Shown piece after piece: positions 24,326 to 33,510 of a stretch of DNA of 64,000 nt (its first letter is position 1; each line of letters opens with the position of its first letter). This DNA is from CBDDHT01 sp965227905 (GTDB lineage Bacteria > Pseudomonadota > Alphaproteobacteria > Rhizobiales > Methyloligellaceae), in contig OZ245780.1 of the NCBI GenBank assembly GCA_965227905.1, positions 2,852,001 through 2,916,000 on the forward strand. Reading direction: 5' to 3'. Under the pieces are notes generated by a model that worked only from the letters and a program-made list of their open reading frames with translations, was not told the DNA's origin and made no database searches. The position numbers and the translations under genes are program-made.

Positions 24326-25846
24326 ATGCCTGCTGTCCAAGAGACCATCAAACAGGTCGAAGAAATCGATGTCGATAAGTACAAGTATGGCTTTACGACC
24401 GATATCGAGAGCGTTAAGGCCCCCAAAGGTCTGAATGAAGACATCGTCCGGTTTATTTCCGAAAAGAAGGAAGAACCGGAATGGATGCTGGAGTGGCGGC
24501 TTGAAGCCTATCGCCGCTGGTTGACGATGGACGAACCGACCTGGTCGCGCGTCAATTATCCCAAGATCGATTTTCAGGACCTCTACTACTATTCCGCGCC
24601 AAAAAGCATGGAAGGTCCGAAGAGTCTGGATGAAGTCGATCCGGAACTGCTGCGCACCTACGAAAAGCTCGGTATCCCGCTCAAGGAGCAGGAAATCCTT
24701 GCTGGTGTCCGCAAACAGGGTGAGCCGAGTAGTCTTGATGATGCTGGCGGTGGCGAATACAGCACCGGCAAAGTCGCGGTTGATGCCGTTTTCGACTCGG
24801 TCTCGGTCGTTACCACTTTCAAGAAGGAATTGGCGAAGGCCGGGGTCATTTTCTGCCCGATCTCAGAGGCAGTGAAAGAGCATCCGGAACTGGTCAAGAA
24901 ATACCTGGGAACGGTGGTGCCGACGTCGGACAACTATTATGCGACGTTGAACTCGGCGGTCTTTTCCGATGGTAGCTTCGTCTACATTCCCAAGGGTGTT
25001 CGTTGTCCGATGGAATTGTCCACATACTTCCGCATCAATGAGACGCAGACCGGCCAGTTCGAGCGAACACTCATCATTGCCGATGAAGGGTCTTATGTCA
25101 GCTATCTGGAGGGCTGTACCGCTCCGATGCGGGATGAAAACCAGCTTCATGCCGCAGTCGTGGAACTGGTCGCGCATGATGACGCCGAGATCAAATATTC
25201 AACGGTTCAGAACTGGTATCCCGGCGACAAGGACGGGAAGGGCGGCATCTATAATTTCGTCACCAAACGAGGCGATTGCCGAGGCAAGAACTCGAAGATT
25301 TCGTGGACCCAGGTCGAGACAGGTTCGGCTGTGACCTGGAAATATCCAAGTTGTATCCTGCGTGGCGACGGCTCGCGCGGCGAGTTCTATTCGATCGCCA
25401 TTTCGAACGGCCATCAACAGGTCGACTCCGGGACCAAGATGATCCATCTCGGCAAGAATACGTCGAGCCGCATTATCTCTAAGGGTATCGCCGCGGGGAA
25501 CTCCGATAACACCTATCGCGGTCTTGTGTCGGCCCATAGGCGGGCAACCGGTGCGCGCAACTTCACACAGTGCGACTCTCTGCTGATCGGCGATCAGTGC
25601 GGTGCGCATACGGTGCCCTATATCGAGGCGAAGAACTCATCGGCGACTTTTGAACACGAAGCCACGACATCGAAAATCTCCGATGATCAGATGTTCTACT
25701 GCCAGGCGCGCGGCATGAATGAGGAAGAAGCCGTCGCTCTGATCGTCAACGGTTTCGTTCGCGATGTGATCCAGCAGCTTCCCATGGAGTTCATGGCCGA
25801 GACGCAGAAGCTCATTGGTATCAGCCTCGAAGGCAGCGTCGGCTAA
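24326..25846 (+). CDS. sufB: Fe-S cluster assembly scaffold subunit SufB
   Basis: 506 residues (GGAG ten bases upstream), the usual SufB length. Part of the SufBC2D scaffold that builds Fe-S clusters. Recognisable blocks: PEWMLEWRLEAYRRW near 51-65, FCPISEAVKEHPELVKKYLG, NSAVFSDGSFVYIPKGVRCP, the beta-helix core with EGCTAPM, and NFVTKRGDCRG, TSRIISKGIAAGNS, RNFTQCDSLLIGDQCGAHT, with the C-terminal helices FYCQARGMNEEEAVALIVNGF. The Cys in RNFTQCDS corresponds to the conserved cysteine that receives sulfur. Follows the desulfurase by 35 bases. Confidence 0.97.
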   Translation: MPAVQETIKQVEEIDVDKYKYGFTTDIESVKAPKGLNEDIVRFISEKKEEPEWMLEWRLEAYRRWLTMDEPTWSRVNYPKIDFQDLYYYSAPKSMEGPKSLDEVDPELLRTYEKLGIPLKEQEILAGVRKQGEPSSLDDAGGGEYSTGKVAVDAVFDSVSVVTTFKKELAKAGVIFCPISEAVKEHPELVKKYLGTVVPTSDNYYATLNSAVFSDGSFVYIPKGVRCPMELSTYFRINETQTGQFERTLIIADEGSYVSYLEGCTAPMRDENQLHAAVVELVAHDDAEIKYSTVQNWYPGDKDGKGGIYNFVTKRGDCRGKNSKISWTQVETGSAVTWKYPSCILRGDGSRGEFYSIAISNGHQQVDSGTKMIHLGKNTSSRIISKGIAAGNSDNTYRGLVSAHRRATGARNFTQCDSLLIGDQCGAHTVPYIEAKNSSATFEHEATTSKISDDQMFYCQARGMNEEEAVALIVNGFVRDVIQQLPMEFMAETQKLIGISLEGSVG

Positions 25847-25855
25847 TAGGATAAC

Positions 25856-25895
25856 AGCCGGCTATTCCGCCGAGCGTATCAGCGGATGGCCGGCT
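25856..25895 (+). other. Intra-operon hairpin between sufB and sufC
   Basis: AGCCGGC (25856-25862) pairs with GCCGGCT (25889-25895), and inside it CCGC (25867-25870) pairs with GCGG (25882-25885). No T-tract follows, so it is more likely an mRNA-stability element or processing site than a terminator. The sufB-sufC gap (119 bases) is the longest within the suf coding series. Confidence 0.4.
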
Positions 25896-25965
25896 CCGAA
25901 CGAACAGACAAAGTGAAAAACGGATTGACGGGCGCCGAGGCGCCTCAGTGATAGGAAGACTTGAA

Positions 25966-26721
25966 ATGCTCGAGATCAAAAACCTGCATGCGAAGATCGC
26001 GGATGAAGACGCAGAGATTCTGAATGGCATCGATCTGACCATCCCGAAAGGCGAGGTCCATGCCATCATGGGCCCTAACGGGTCCGGCAAGTCGACGCTC
26101 GCTTATATTCTCGCGGGCAAGGACGACTACGAGATCACCGAAGGCTCGATCCATTGGGACGGCGAAGACATCACGGAGATGGAAGCAGACGAGCGGGCTG
26201 CCAAGGGCGTTTTCCTGGCCTTCCAGTATCCAATCGAAATCCCGGGCGTTGCCTCAATGACATTCCTGCGTACGGCACTGAATGCCGTCCGCACGGCTCG
26301 CGGTCAGGATGAACTCACAACGCCTGAATTCATGCGCGTTGTTCGCGAGAAGGCCGACCAAATGAATGTCAGCCAGGATATGCTTCGCAGGCCTTTGAAC
26401 GTCGGGTTCTCAGGCGGCGAGAAAAAGCGCAATGAAATCCTGCAGATGGCATTGCTCGAGCCAACCTTGTGCGTGCTGGACGAAACGGACTCCGGCCTCG
26501 ATATCGATGCGCTCAAAGTTGTCGCAGACGGCGTCAACACCCTGCGCGGACCCGATCGATCTATGCTGGTCATCACGCACTATCAGCGTCTGCTCAACTA
26601 CATCGTGCCGGACAAGGTTCACGTGCTGTCAGGCGGTCGCATCGTGCGGACGGGTGACAAAAACCTCGCCCTTGAGCTCGAGAAATCGGGCTACGCGGAA
26701 TTCGCCGACCAGGCGGCGTGA
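25966..26721 (+). CDS. sufC: Fe-S cluster assembly ATPase SufC
   Basis: 251 residues from the ATG at 25966 (AGGAAG seven bases upstream); a GTG at 25948 is in frame. ABC-type ATPase of the SufBCD scaffold: Walker A GPNGSGKST (about 38-46), Q-loop FLAFQYPIEIPG, signature FSGGEKKRNE, Walker B VLDETDSGLD, and the switch His in ITHYQRLL. The SGGEKKRNE form and DETDSGLD are specific to SufC rather than transport ATPases. ATP binding drives the conformational change in SufB-SufD that allows cluster formation. The stop overlaps a GTG of the sufD frame, but sufD starts at 26733. Confidence 0.97.
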   Translation: MLEIKNLHAKIADEDAEILNGIDLTIPKGEVHAIMGPNGSGKSTLAYILAGKDDYEITEGSIHWDGEDITEMEADERAAKGVFLAFQYPIEIPGVASMTFLRTALNAVRTARGQDELTTPEFMRVVREKADQMNVSQDMLRRPLNVGFSGGEKKRNEILQMALLEPTLCVLDETDSGLDIDALKVVADGVNTLRGPDRSMLVITHYQRLLNYIVPDKVHVLSGGRIVRTGDKNLALELEKSGYAEFADQAA

Positions 26722-26732
26722 GGAGCGCGATC

Positions 26733-28076
26733 ATGAGCGAGACTGCGAACATACTGAAGACCGAGGCCGAGCAGGGCTTTGCCGCGAACTTCGCCGATAC
26801 ACAGGCGAGTTTGCCTGGCGCGGCGAACGATTGGGCGAAAGGTCTGCGCGACGAGGCGATGCGGACCTATAGCGATGCCGGCCTGCCGCACCGCCGTATC
26901 GAAGAATGGAAATATACGGACCTTAAATCCCTGGTCGCGAGCGCTTACCCGGCGCCTCCGGCTTTGGCCGAAGCGCTGACGCACGATGATGTCGCACGCG
27001 TCCTTGGCAATCTGGGCTCCATAACCTCGCACCGGATCGTCCTGCTTAATGGTCAGTTCCGTGCGGAACTGTCGGATTTGTCCGGGCTCGGTGAGAAAGC
27101 TGAAGTCGTTTCGTTGGCTGATGCGCTAGCAGCGCCGCCGGAATGGTTGGCGTCCAGATTGGGCAAGGTCAATGCTCAGTCCGATGATGCCGTCGTGGCG
27201 CTCAATACGGCCCTGATGGCAGGTGGAGCGGTAATCCGCATTGCCGACGGCGCCGAAATCACCGATCCGATCCATATCGTGCATATTCATGCAGCAGCGG
27301 AAGCTGCAACCTTGACCACGCGTGCAGTGGTGGAAGTCGGTGCAGGTGCGGCGGTCACGATCCTTGAGAGCCATGTGAGCCAATCGGGCGCACCGGCTTT
27401 GACAAATGCGATGACGGAACTTGTTGGCGGAGAAGACGCAAGCATTCATCATATCAAGGTCCAGCGGGAAGCGGAGGAGACGACGCATCTGTCGACCTGG
27501 GCAATCGAACTCGGCGCGAATGCGACCTATCGCGGCTTTCAGTTTTCAACAGGTAGCAAGCTGGCCCGCAATCAGGTTTTTGTCCTCTACACCGGTGAAG
27601 GTGCCGATGCGGAAACACATGGCGCTGTCATGCTCCGCGGGAAACAGCATGTGGACACGACGTTGTTCATCGATCATGCGGTACCCGGCGGGCGCAGCCG
27701 CGAGCATTTCAAGGCGGTGTTGGACGATGAGTCCAAAGGCGTCATGCAATGCAAGGCAATTGTTCGTAAAGATGCTCAGAAGACCGACGGCCATCAAATG
27801 GCGCAAGCCTTGTTGCTTTCGGAAACTGCGGAATTCGATTCCAAACCGGAACTTGAGATTTTTGCTGATGACGTCATCTGCGGTCACGGCTCGACGTCCG
27901 GTCAGGTCGATGACGAACTCCTGTTCTATCTGAGGGCACGAGGAATTCCTGAAGCTCAGGCACGGGCACTGCTGATTGCGGCCTTCGTGGGCGAGACAAT
28001 CCAGGATATCGAAAACGAGTCCATTCGAGACGCACTGCTGGAATCTGCTTCCGGCTGGTTGGAGAAGAAAGGTTAG
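26733..28076 (+). CDS. sufD: Fe-S cluster assembly scaffold subunit SufD
   Basis: 447 residues from the ATG at 26733 (AGGAGC seven bases upstream). SufB paralogue with a shortened N-terminal part: GLPHRRIEEWKYTDLKSL (about 49-66) is the SufD N-terminal signature, followed by the right-handed beta-helix and the C-terminal block KPELEIFADDVICGHGSTSGQ, where the His is a conserved iron-binding candidate, and LFYLRARGIPEAQARALLI. Forms SufBC2D. Eleven bases after sufC and four before sufS, so tightly linked. Confidence 0.96.
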   Translation: MSETANILKTEAEQGFAANFADTQASLPGAANDWAKGLRDEAMRTYSDAGLPHRRIEEWKYTDLKSLVASAYPAPPALAEALTHDDVARVLGNLGSITSHRIVLLNGQFRAELSDLSGLGEKAEVVSLADALAAPPEWLASRLGKVNAQSDDAVVALNTALMAGGAVIRIADGAEITDPIHIVHIHAAAEAATLTTRAVVEVGAGAAVTILESHVSQSGAPALTNAMTELVGGEDASIHHIKVQREAEETTHLSTWAIELGANATYRGFQFSTGSKLARNQVFVLYTGEGADAETHGAVMLRGKQHVDTTLFIDHAVPGGRSREHFKAVLDDESKGVMQCKAIVRKDAQKTDGHQMAQALLLSETAEFDSKPELEIFADDVICGHGSTSGQVDDELLFYLRARGIPEAQARALLIAAFVGETIQDIENESIRDALLESASGWLEKKG

Positions 28077-28080
28077 TCAA

Positions 28081-29349
28081 ATGCCCCCGATGGCACTGCA
28101 AACAGAAGCGGCCGCCGGCAGCGATCGCCGTGCCTATGACGTGGAGCGGATTCGTGCCGACTTCCCGATTTTGTCGCGGGAAGTCTATGGCAAACCGCTG
28201 GTGTATCTGGATAGCGGTGCGTCCGCGCAGAAACCCAAGGTGGTCCTCGACGCCATACAGACGTCCTACGGCCATGAATATGCGAATGTCCATCGGGGTC
28301 TGCACTATCTGAGCAATACGGCGACGGAACATTTCGAGCAGGCAAGACAAAAGGTCCGCGCATTCCTCAATGCAAAGTCCGATGATGAGATCATCCTGAC
28401 GCGCAGTGTGACCGAGGCGATCAATTTGGCTGCCCAGTCGTTCGGCGGCCAACGGATCGGCGCGGGCGATGAGATCGTGCTGACGATCATGGAGCACCAT
28501 TCGAATATCGTGCCCTGGCACTTCCATCGCGAACGCTCGGGTGCCGTGATCAAATGGGCGCCCGTCTCCGACGACGGCGAATTCTCATTGGACGAATTCG
28601 AAAAGCTGCTGTCGCCAAAGACCAAGATGATTGCTGTCACGCACATGTCGAATGTGCTTGGCACCGTGGTGCCAGTGAAAGAGATTGTGAAACTGGCCCA
28701 TGATCGAGGTATCCCGGTGTTGGTCGATGGCGCACAGGGTGCGGTGCACATGTCTGTGGACGTTCAGGATCTCGACTGTGATTTCTATGCGTTCACGGGT
28801 CACAAACTCTATGGACCGACGGCCATTGGTGTGCTTTACGGCAAGAAGGAGCTTCTCGAGACAATGCCGCCCTATCAGGGCGGCGGCGAGATGATCCAGT
28901 CGGTTTCCTGCGACGAGATCACCTATGGAAAGCCGCCCCACCGTTTTGAAGCAGGGACGCCGCCAATCGCGGAAGCCATCGGCCTTGGCGCCGCGATCGA
29001 TTATTTGAACGGGGTCGGGCGGGAAGGGATCCGGGCCCATGAAGACGCTTTGACGGCTTATGCCCATAAGCGGCTGGGTGAGATCAACAGCCTGAAGATC
29101 ATTGGCAACGCCGAAAGGAAGGGGAGCATCATATCCTTCACCATGGAAGGGGTTCATGCTCATGATATCAGTACGGTCATCGACCGTTCCGGTATTGCCG
29201 TGCGTGCCGGTCACCATTGCGCCGAACCGCTCTTGGCGCGGATGGGTGTGACTGCTACATGTCGCGCGTCGCTGGCTATGTACAATACGACAGATGAGAT
29301 CGACGCTCTTGCGGACGCTCTTATCAGGGCTGAGGAGCTATTTGCATAA
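28081..29349 (+). CDS. sufS: Cysteine desulfurase SufS (group II)
   Basis: 422 residues from the ATG at 28081 (AAAGG upstream). A PLP enzyme of the SufS/CsdA group: RADFPILSREVYGKPLVYLDSGA near 30-52, SNTATEHFEQAR, the PLP Lys in FTGHKLYGPTAIG, and the catalytic Cys in RAGHHCAEPLLARMG. The short catalytic loop is the mark of group II, which needs a sulfur acceptor to work well. No sufE or sufU gene is in this operon, so the acceptor is elsewhere or is replaced. Stop and next start overlap (TAATG). Confidence 0.96.
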   Translation: MPPMALQTEAAAGSDRRAYDVERIRADFPILSREVYGKPLVYLDSGASAQKPKVVLDAIQTSYGHEYANVHRGLHYLSNTATEHFEQARQKVRAFLNAKSDDEIILTRSVTEAINLAAQSFGGQRIGAGDEIVLTIMEHHSNIVPWHFHRERSGAVIKWAPVSDDGEFSLDEFEKLLSPKTKMIAVTHMSNVLGTVVPVKEIVKLAHDRGIPVLVDGAQGAVHMSVDVQDLDCDFYAFTGHKLYGPTAIGVLYGKKELLETMPPYQGGGEMIQSVSCDEITYGKPPHRFEAGTPPIAEAIGLGAAIDYLNGVGREGIRAHEDALTAYAHKRLGEINSLKIIGNAERKGSIISFTMEGVHAHDISTVIDRSGIAVRAGHHCAEPLLARMGVTATCRASLAMYNTTDEIDALADALIRAEELFA

Positions 29350-29786
29350 TGACGATGACCGATGATCCAAGACCGGCTGAACAAGAGGCCGGCAGCTACG
29401 ACTCTCCGAAGACATGCGAGGAGGCCGTGGAAGCGATTAAGTCGACCAAAGTCAGCGGCACCTCGCTCAGCAAGGAAGAGTTGGAACGTCTGACAGGCGA
29501 CATGATTGCAGCGCTCAAGACCGTCTATGACCCGGAGATCCCGGTCGACATTTATGAGCTCGGACTGATCTACAAGATCGACGTTGATGATACGCGGAAT
29601 ATCGCTGTCGACATGACGCTAACAGCGCCAGGCTGTCCGGTTGCCGGTGAAATGCCGATTTGGGTTCAGAACGCAATTGCAGGCGTTGATGGTGTGGGCG
29701 ATGTCAAAGTCGAACTGACCTTCGATCCGCCCTGGGATCCGAGCCGTATGTCAGAAGAGGCCAAGGTTGCTCTGAATTGGTATTGA
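29349..29786 (+). CDS. sufT: SufT-like DUF59/MIP18 Fe-S maturation factor
   Basis: 145 residues; a second ATG at 29355 is also possible. A variable 35-residue N-terminal extension leads into the MIP18 (DUF59) domain: LKTVYDPEIPVDIYELGLIYKI (about 56-77), then VDMTLTAPGCPVAGEMP, where the conserved Cys lies, and VKVELTFDPPWDPSRMSEEAK. SufT assists maturation of Fe-S proteins under high Fe-S demand. It overlaps sufS by one base and precedes sufA by 49 bases. Confidence 0.92.
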   Translation: MTMTDDPRPAEQEAGSYDSPKTCEEAVEAIKSTKVSGTSLSKEELERLTGDMIAALKTVYDPEIPVDIYELGLIYKIDVDDTRNIAVDMTLTAPGCPVAGEMPIWVQNAIAGVDGVGDVKVELTFDPPWDPSRMSEEAKVALNWY

Positions 29787-29835
29787 TTGCGCTGAGCTGC
29801 TTGAACTCTCGGCGCCCCGTGATTAGGTGAAGACA

Positions 29836-30240
29836 ATGTCAAAGCCACTAGCACTACCCAAAGCCGTGACGCTTACAGACCGCGCAGCGGAGCGGGTAAA
29901 AGCCATTATGGCGCGCTCCGAAGCGGGCAAGAAAGGTCTGCGCGTCGGGGTGAAAAACGGTGGTTGTGCAGGCATGGAATATACGATGGAGTATACGGAC
30001 GCTCCGGAGAAATTCGATGAGGTCGTCGAAGATAAGGGGGTCACGATTTTCATCGAGTCGAAGGCGGTGATGTTCCTGCTGGGCACGGAAATGGACTACC
30101 AGGTCGACAAACTCTCTTCGGGGTTCGTATTCAATAATCCCAACCAGACGAGCGCATGCGGCTGCGGCGAATCCGTTGCGATTACGCCCGCGAATGTTGC
30201 CGATTTTGCACCTGCCGGTGGACCAAACGCTGGGTCCTGA
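29836..30240 (+). CDS. sufA: A-type Fe-S carrier protein SufA
   Basis: 134 residues from the ATG at 29836 (AGGTGAAG upstream); a GTG at 29827 is in frame. HesB/IscA family: VTLTDRAAERVKAIM, VGVKNGGCAGMEYTMEY and the C-terminal SGFVFNNPNQTSACGCGESV. The three conserved cysteines (one in NGGCAG, two in ACGCGES) bind iron or [2Fe-2S]/[4Fe-4S] clusters and pass them to target apoproteins. It closes the suf series, followed within 24 bases by the TfoX-like gene. Confidence 0.94.
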   Translation: MSKPLALPKAVTLTDRAAERVKAIMARSEAGKKGLRVGVKNGGCAGMEYTMEYTDAPEKFDEVVEDKGVTIFIESKAVMFLLGTEMDYQVDKLSSGFVFNNPNQTSACGCGESVAITPANVADFAPAGGPNAGS

Positions 30241-30263
30241 TACCACTTTCGAGACGGCTGACC

Positions 30264-30608
30264 ATGTCCGTTAGTGCGAGCTACAAGAGCTTTGTTTCTG
30301 AAATCCTCGAAGGATTGGGACCGGTTCAGGTTCGCAGCATGTTTGGTGGCGGAGGCGTCTTTCTCGATGGTGTGATGTTTGCTCTCATCGCGGATGAAAC
30401 GCTGTATCTGAAAGCAGACGACACCACATCAGATCGCTTTGCAGATGAGGGCATGTCCCCTTTTACATATGATAAGAAGGGGAAGGCGACGGTCATGAGT
30501 TACTGGCAGATTCCGGAGCGGCTCTTGGACGATCCTGAAGAACTCGTCAGTTGGGCGAAAGATGCGCTGGCGATAGCCGTAGCCAACAAGCGTCCTAAGC
30601 GGCGCTGA
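30264..30608 (+). CDS. TfoX N-terminal domain protein
   Basis: 114 residues from the ATG at 30264. The sequence VRSMFGGGGVFLDGVMFALIADETLYLKAD, cut short here at its core, is the TfoX N-terminal domain; PFTYDKKGKATVMSYWQIPERLLDDPEEL closes it. The C-terminal helix-hairpin-helix of competence regulator TfoX/Sxy is absent, as in most alphaproteobacterial single-domain versions, whose role is unknown. Its 3' end overlaps the stop of the convergent diguanylate cyclase gene by 14 bases. It may be read with the suf operon, 23 bases after sufA, but no functional link is known. Confidence 0.85.
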   Translation: MSVSASYKSFVSEILEGLGPVQVRSMFGGGGVFLDGVMFALIADETLYLKADDTTSDRFADEGMSPFTYDKKGKATVMSYWQIPERLLDDPEELVSWAKDALAIAVANKRPKRR

Positions 30609-31686
30609 TCGCTTCGATCACCACGTCTCCGCTGTCTTCGACCTCGGCATGGTCTTGATCGTCTTCTGCCATGACCCTGTTGCGGCCGCCGCGTTTCGCT
30701 GAATAAAGATAACGGTCGGCGCGACTTATCAGTTGCTCCGCGTCTTCGCCATCTTCAAGGGTTGCAGCGCCGATTGACAACGTGACATTGCCAAGCGACT
30801 CGCCTGAGGATTTCTTGATCAACTCTTTTGCCATGACGGCTTGACGAATCTGCTCTGCGACGGTCAGGGCATTCGAGAGGGCTGTTGCAGGCAAAACGGC
30901 CGAGAATTCTTCGCCGCCATATCGGGCTACGAGATCACGTCCTTTGACATTCGCCTTCATGGCCGCGGCGACCAGTCTGAGAACGCCATCGCCGGCCTGA
31001 TGTCCGAAGGTATCGTTGAATCGTTTGAAGTGATCGATATCCATCATCAGGAGACTCAGCGGCTCACCGCTTTCGCGTGCCTGCTCAACGGCATCTGACA
31101 GCGTTTGATCGAAGAGTTTGCGGTTGGCGACGCCGGTCAGGGAATCTGTCATGGATTCGGCGCGAACGGCTTCGAGATTGTCTTGCAAATCCGAAATCTG
31201 CTGGCGCGAATCGTCCAGCCGTTGTTCCAGCTGACTGGTGTTTTCCGTCATCCGCTTCGAAGCTTCGATGATCTTCTGGACAACTGTTTGAGCCTGCTTG
31301 GGATCTGAAATCGTACCAAGCTGTTCGTTGACCTTTGACAGTGAGTCGCCGAACGCCTGGGTACAGTGCGTTGCAGAATCGAGATGCTGCAGGATGTCGG
31401 TGATTTCATGACTCAGCTGATCGCCGACTTCTTCGATATGAATGTCGAGATCGTTGTCACCGAGAAAAGTCTCGCAGAGCTCTCGTGCATCGTCTGCTGT
31501 AATCTGTTTGTTTTCTGCCAGGATTTTTTTGACGGCGTCGTTCAGCTTCCTGTTGCTTCCCGACGCGAAAACATAAAAAAGCTCATAATTCGGGGGAATT
31601 GCTGGCGTTTCCAGTTCCTGCAAAAGCTTGAAAGCGCGCTCGCCTAGTCCGATTGCAGACTCGAAATCATGTTCGTATTCAAGCAA
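30595..31686 (-). CDS. GGDEF diguanylate cyclase with N-terminal helical domain
   Basis: 363 residues. The start is a TTG at 31686, supported by AAGGGGTG six bases upstream; no ATG is near. The first 170 residues are mostly helical with a coiled coil (MTENTSQLEQRLDDSRQQIS), without membrane spans or a known sensor. The GGDEF domain runs from about 180 to 340: DSLTGVANRK, MMDIDHFKRFNDTFGH, and the catalytic GGEEF in RYGGEEF, so synthesis of cyclic di-GMP is expected. The inhibitory I-site RxxD is not intact, since the residue three before the Asp of GRDLVARY is Lys. An acidic tail follows (about 345-363). Confidence 0.9.
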   Translation of the reverse strand: MLEYEHDFESAIGLGERAFKLLQELETPAIPPNYELFYVFASGSNRKLNDAVKKILAENKQITADDARELCETFLGDNDLDIHIEEVGDQLSHEITDILQHLDSATHCTQAFGDSLSKVNEQLGTISDPKQAQTVVQKIIEASKRMTENTSQLEQRLDDSRQQISDLQDNLEAVRAESMTDSLTGVANRKLFDQTLSDAVEQARESGEPLSLLMMDIDHFKRFNDTFGHQAGDGVLRLVAAAMKANVKGRDLVARYGGEEFSAVLPATALSNALTVAEQIRQAVMAKELIKKSSGESLGNVTLSIGAATLEDGEDAEQLISRADRYLYSAKRGGRNRVMAEDDQDHAEVEDSGDVVIEAISAA

Positions 31687-31900
31687 TTGATCACCCCTTT
31701 ACGATTGCTCACGTTTCCCAGACCTATCCAAGCGCTGGCCGCTTAGAACTGCAATGCGAGACGTGTGATGCAGACCGCCACCCGGCTGAATCGCTAAGCA
31801 ACGTTAGACGGGAATGGTGTCAAATGGGTTAAAACGCTCGAAATAGAGCAGAATTGCAGGGATTAAAGCTGCGTTCTTCCGCGACTGAAAATGCGAACAC

Positions 31901-33301
31901 CTACGCAGGAGAACGGATGGGCTCACGCATGAAGGCAGGGACATGATCGCCCATGCCCGACTTTTTCCCATTGTCCGTTTTTCCGGAAGACTTGCGCGGC
32001 GTCGGGCTTCGCTTTTTCTTCTTCGGGGCCGGATCGCCAGACTTTTCAGCGCGAGCTGTTTTCGATTCACCGCGCTTGCGATCCGAACTCTTTGCCTCGT
32101 CCTTGCCACCCCTTCGACGCGGTCTTCCACGTCCCCGGCCGCGACTTTTGGGCTTGCTGCTCAGTGCATCTTCCGAAGGAGCGTCACCCAGCCATTCGAT
32201 ATCCTGACGGAGCAAACGTTCGATTGCCTTGACCGCCCGGACGTCTTCGGACGTAACCAATGTTGCTGCCATGCCCTTGCGACCGGCACGGCCGGTCCGT
32301 CCCACCCGATGAACATAGTCCTCGGGATGTGATGGGACGTCATAGTTGAAGACATGGCTCACTTCGGGAATATCAAGACCACGTGCTGCCACGTCACTTG
32401 CCGCAAGATAGGTCACTTCACCGTTCCGGAAACTCTCAAGAGTTGCCGTGCGCTGGAACTGCTCGAGGTCGCCATGCAGGGCTGCGGCGTTGAAGCCGTG
32501 TTTGATGAGTGAGCGGTGCAGAATCGCGACATCGCGTTTCCGATTGCAAAATACGATGGCGTTGCGAACCTCTTCTTCGCGCATGAGCTCGCGCAAGGCT
32601 GCGCGCTTGTCTTTTGCATCGCCGCTATCGACGAATTTCAGGCGCTGGGTGATTGTTCCAGCCGCGCTGGCCGGCGGTGCGACTTCAATACGTTCGGGGT
32701 CCTGCAGGAACTGATCCGCGAGGCGCTGGATCTCCGGAGGCATCGTCGCGGAAAAGAACAGTGTCTGTCGTTTCGGGGGCAGCAGTTTGGATATGCGTTC
32801 GATATCAGGAATGAATCCCATATCCAGCATGCGGTCAGCTTCGTCGATCACGAGGATTTCGCAGGCATTGAGCAGGAGTTTACCGCGTCCCGAGTGATCA
32901 AGTAGACGTCCAGGCGTCGCGATGACGACGTCGGCGCCGCGGTCTAGTTTTTGATATTGCTCATCAAACGAAACACCGCCGATCAAGAGCGCAACGGTGA
33001 GTTTGTGATTGACCCCGTAGGTCTCAAAGCTTGCAGCGACTTGCGCCGCAAGTTCCCTGGTTGGCTCCAGGATGAGCGAACGCGGCATCCGTGCCCGTGC
33101 ACGTCCGCGTTCCAGCCGCGTCAACATGGGAAGCACAAATCCAGCCGTTTTGCCCGTCCCTGTCTGGGCAATACCCAGAACATCGCGACCGGCAATCGCT
33201 GTTGGTATGGCACGTTCTTGAATCGGGGTCGGATTTTCGTAGCCCGCAGCTTCAACTGCGGCAATAACTTTCGGACTGAGGCCGAGTTCTGTAAAGCTCA
33301 T
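31901..33301 (-). CDS. rhlE: DEAD-box RNA helicase, RhlE type
   Basis: 466 residues from the ATG at 33301 (AAGAAG upstream); the frame continues 43 codons further but the family starts at MSFTELGLSP. All helicase motifs are visible: Q motif GYENPTPIQ, I AQTGTGKT, Ia PTRELAAQ, II DEAD in VIDEADRM, III SAT, IV/V VAARGLDIP, and VI HRVGRTGRAG. The tail from about residue 375 is very basic (Arg/Lys/Gly-rich, GRGRGRPRRRGG) and probably binds RNA. The role is in ribosome assembly or RNA decay, as for RhlE. It is divergent from the isoprenylcysteine-methyltransferase-like gene. Confidence 0.93.
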   Translation of the reverse strand: MSFTELGLSPKVIAAVEAAGYENPTPIQERAIPTAIAGRDVLGIAQTGTGKTAGFVLPMLTRLERGRARARMPRSLILEPTRELAAQVAASFETYGVNHKLTVALLIGGVSFDEQYQKLDRGADVVIATPGRLLDHSGRGKLLLNACEILVIDEADRMLDMGFIPDIERISKLLPPKRQTLFFSATMPPEIQRLADQFLQDPERIEVAPPASAAGTITQRLKFVDSGDAKDKRAALRELMREEEVRNAIVFCNRKRDVAILHRSLIKHGFNAAALHGDLEQFQRTATLESFRNGEVTYLAASDVAARGLDIPEVSHVFNYDVPSHPEDYVHRVGRTGRAGRKGMAATLVTSEDVRAVKAIERLLRQDIEWLGDAPSEDALSSKPKSRGRGRGRPRRRGGKDEAKSSDRKRGESKTARAEKSGDPAPKKKKRSPTPRKSSGKTDNGKKSGMGDHVPAFMREPIRSPA

Positions 33302-33510
33302 ATTGCTTCTTCTTATCGCGGTCGCTTGTGGGCCGTATGGCCGTATAAGGGGATCGAAACATTTTCGGCCCGTGCGACTCACGGATGCAAGTGTTGGGCC
33401 GGAGCATAGGGCGGGGGCCGAAATTGTCAATTCATGCCCTAATTTTGAAATATTATGGTTTCGTGACGCATGGCGGTAAATCCGTTCAAGAGAGGACCTG
33501 CACTTAGTCC

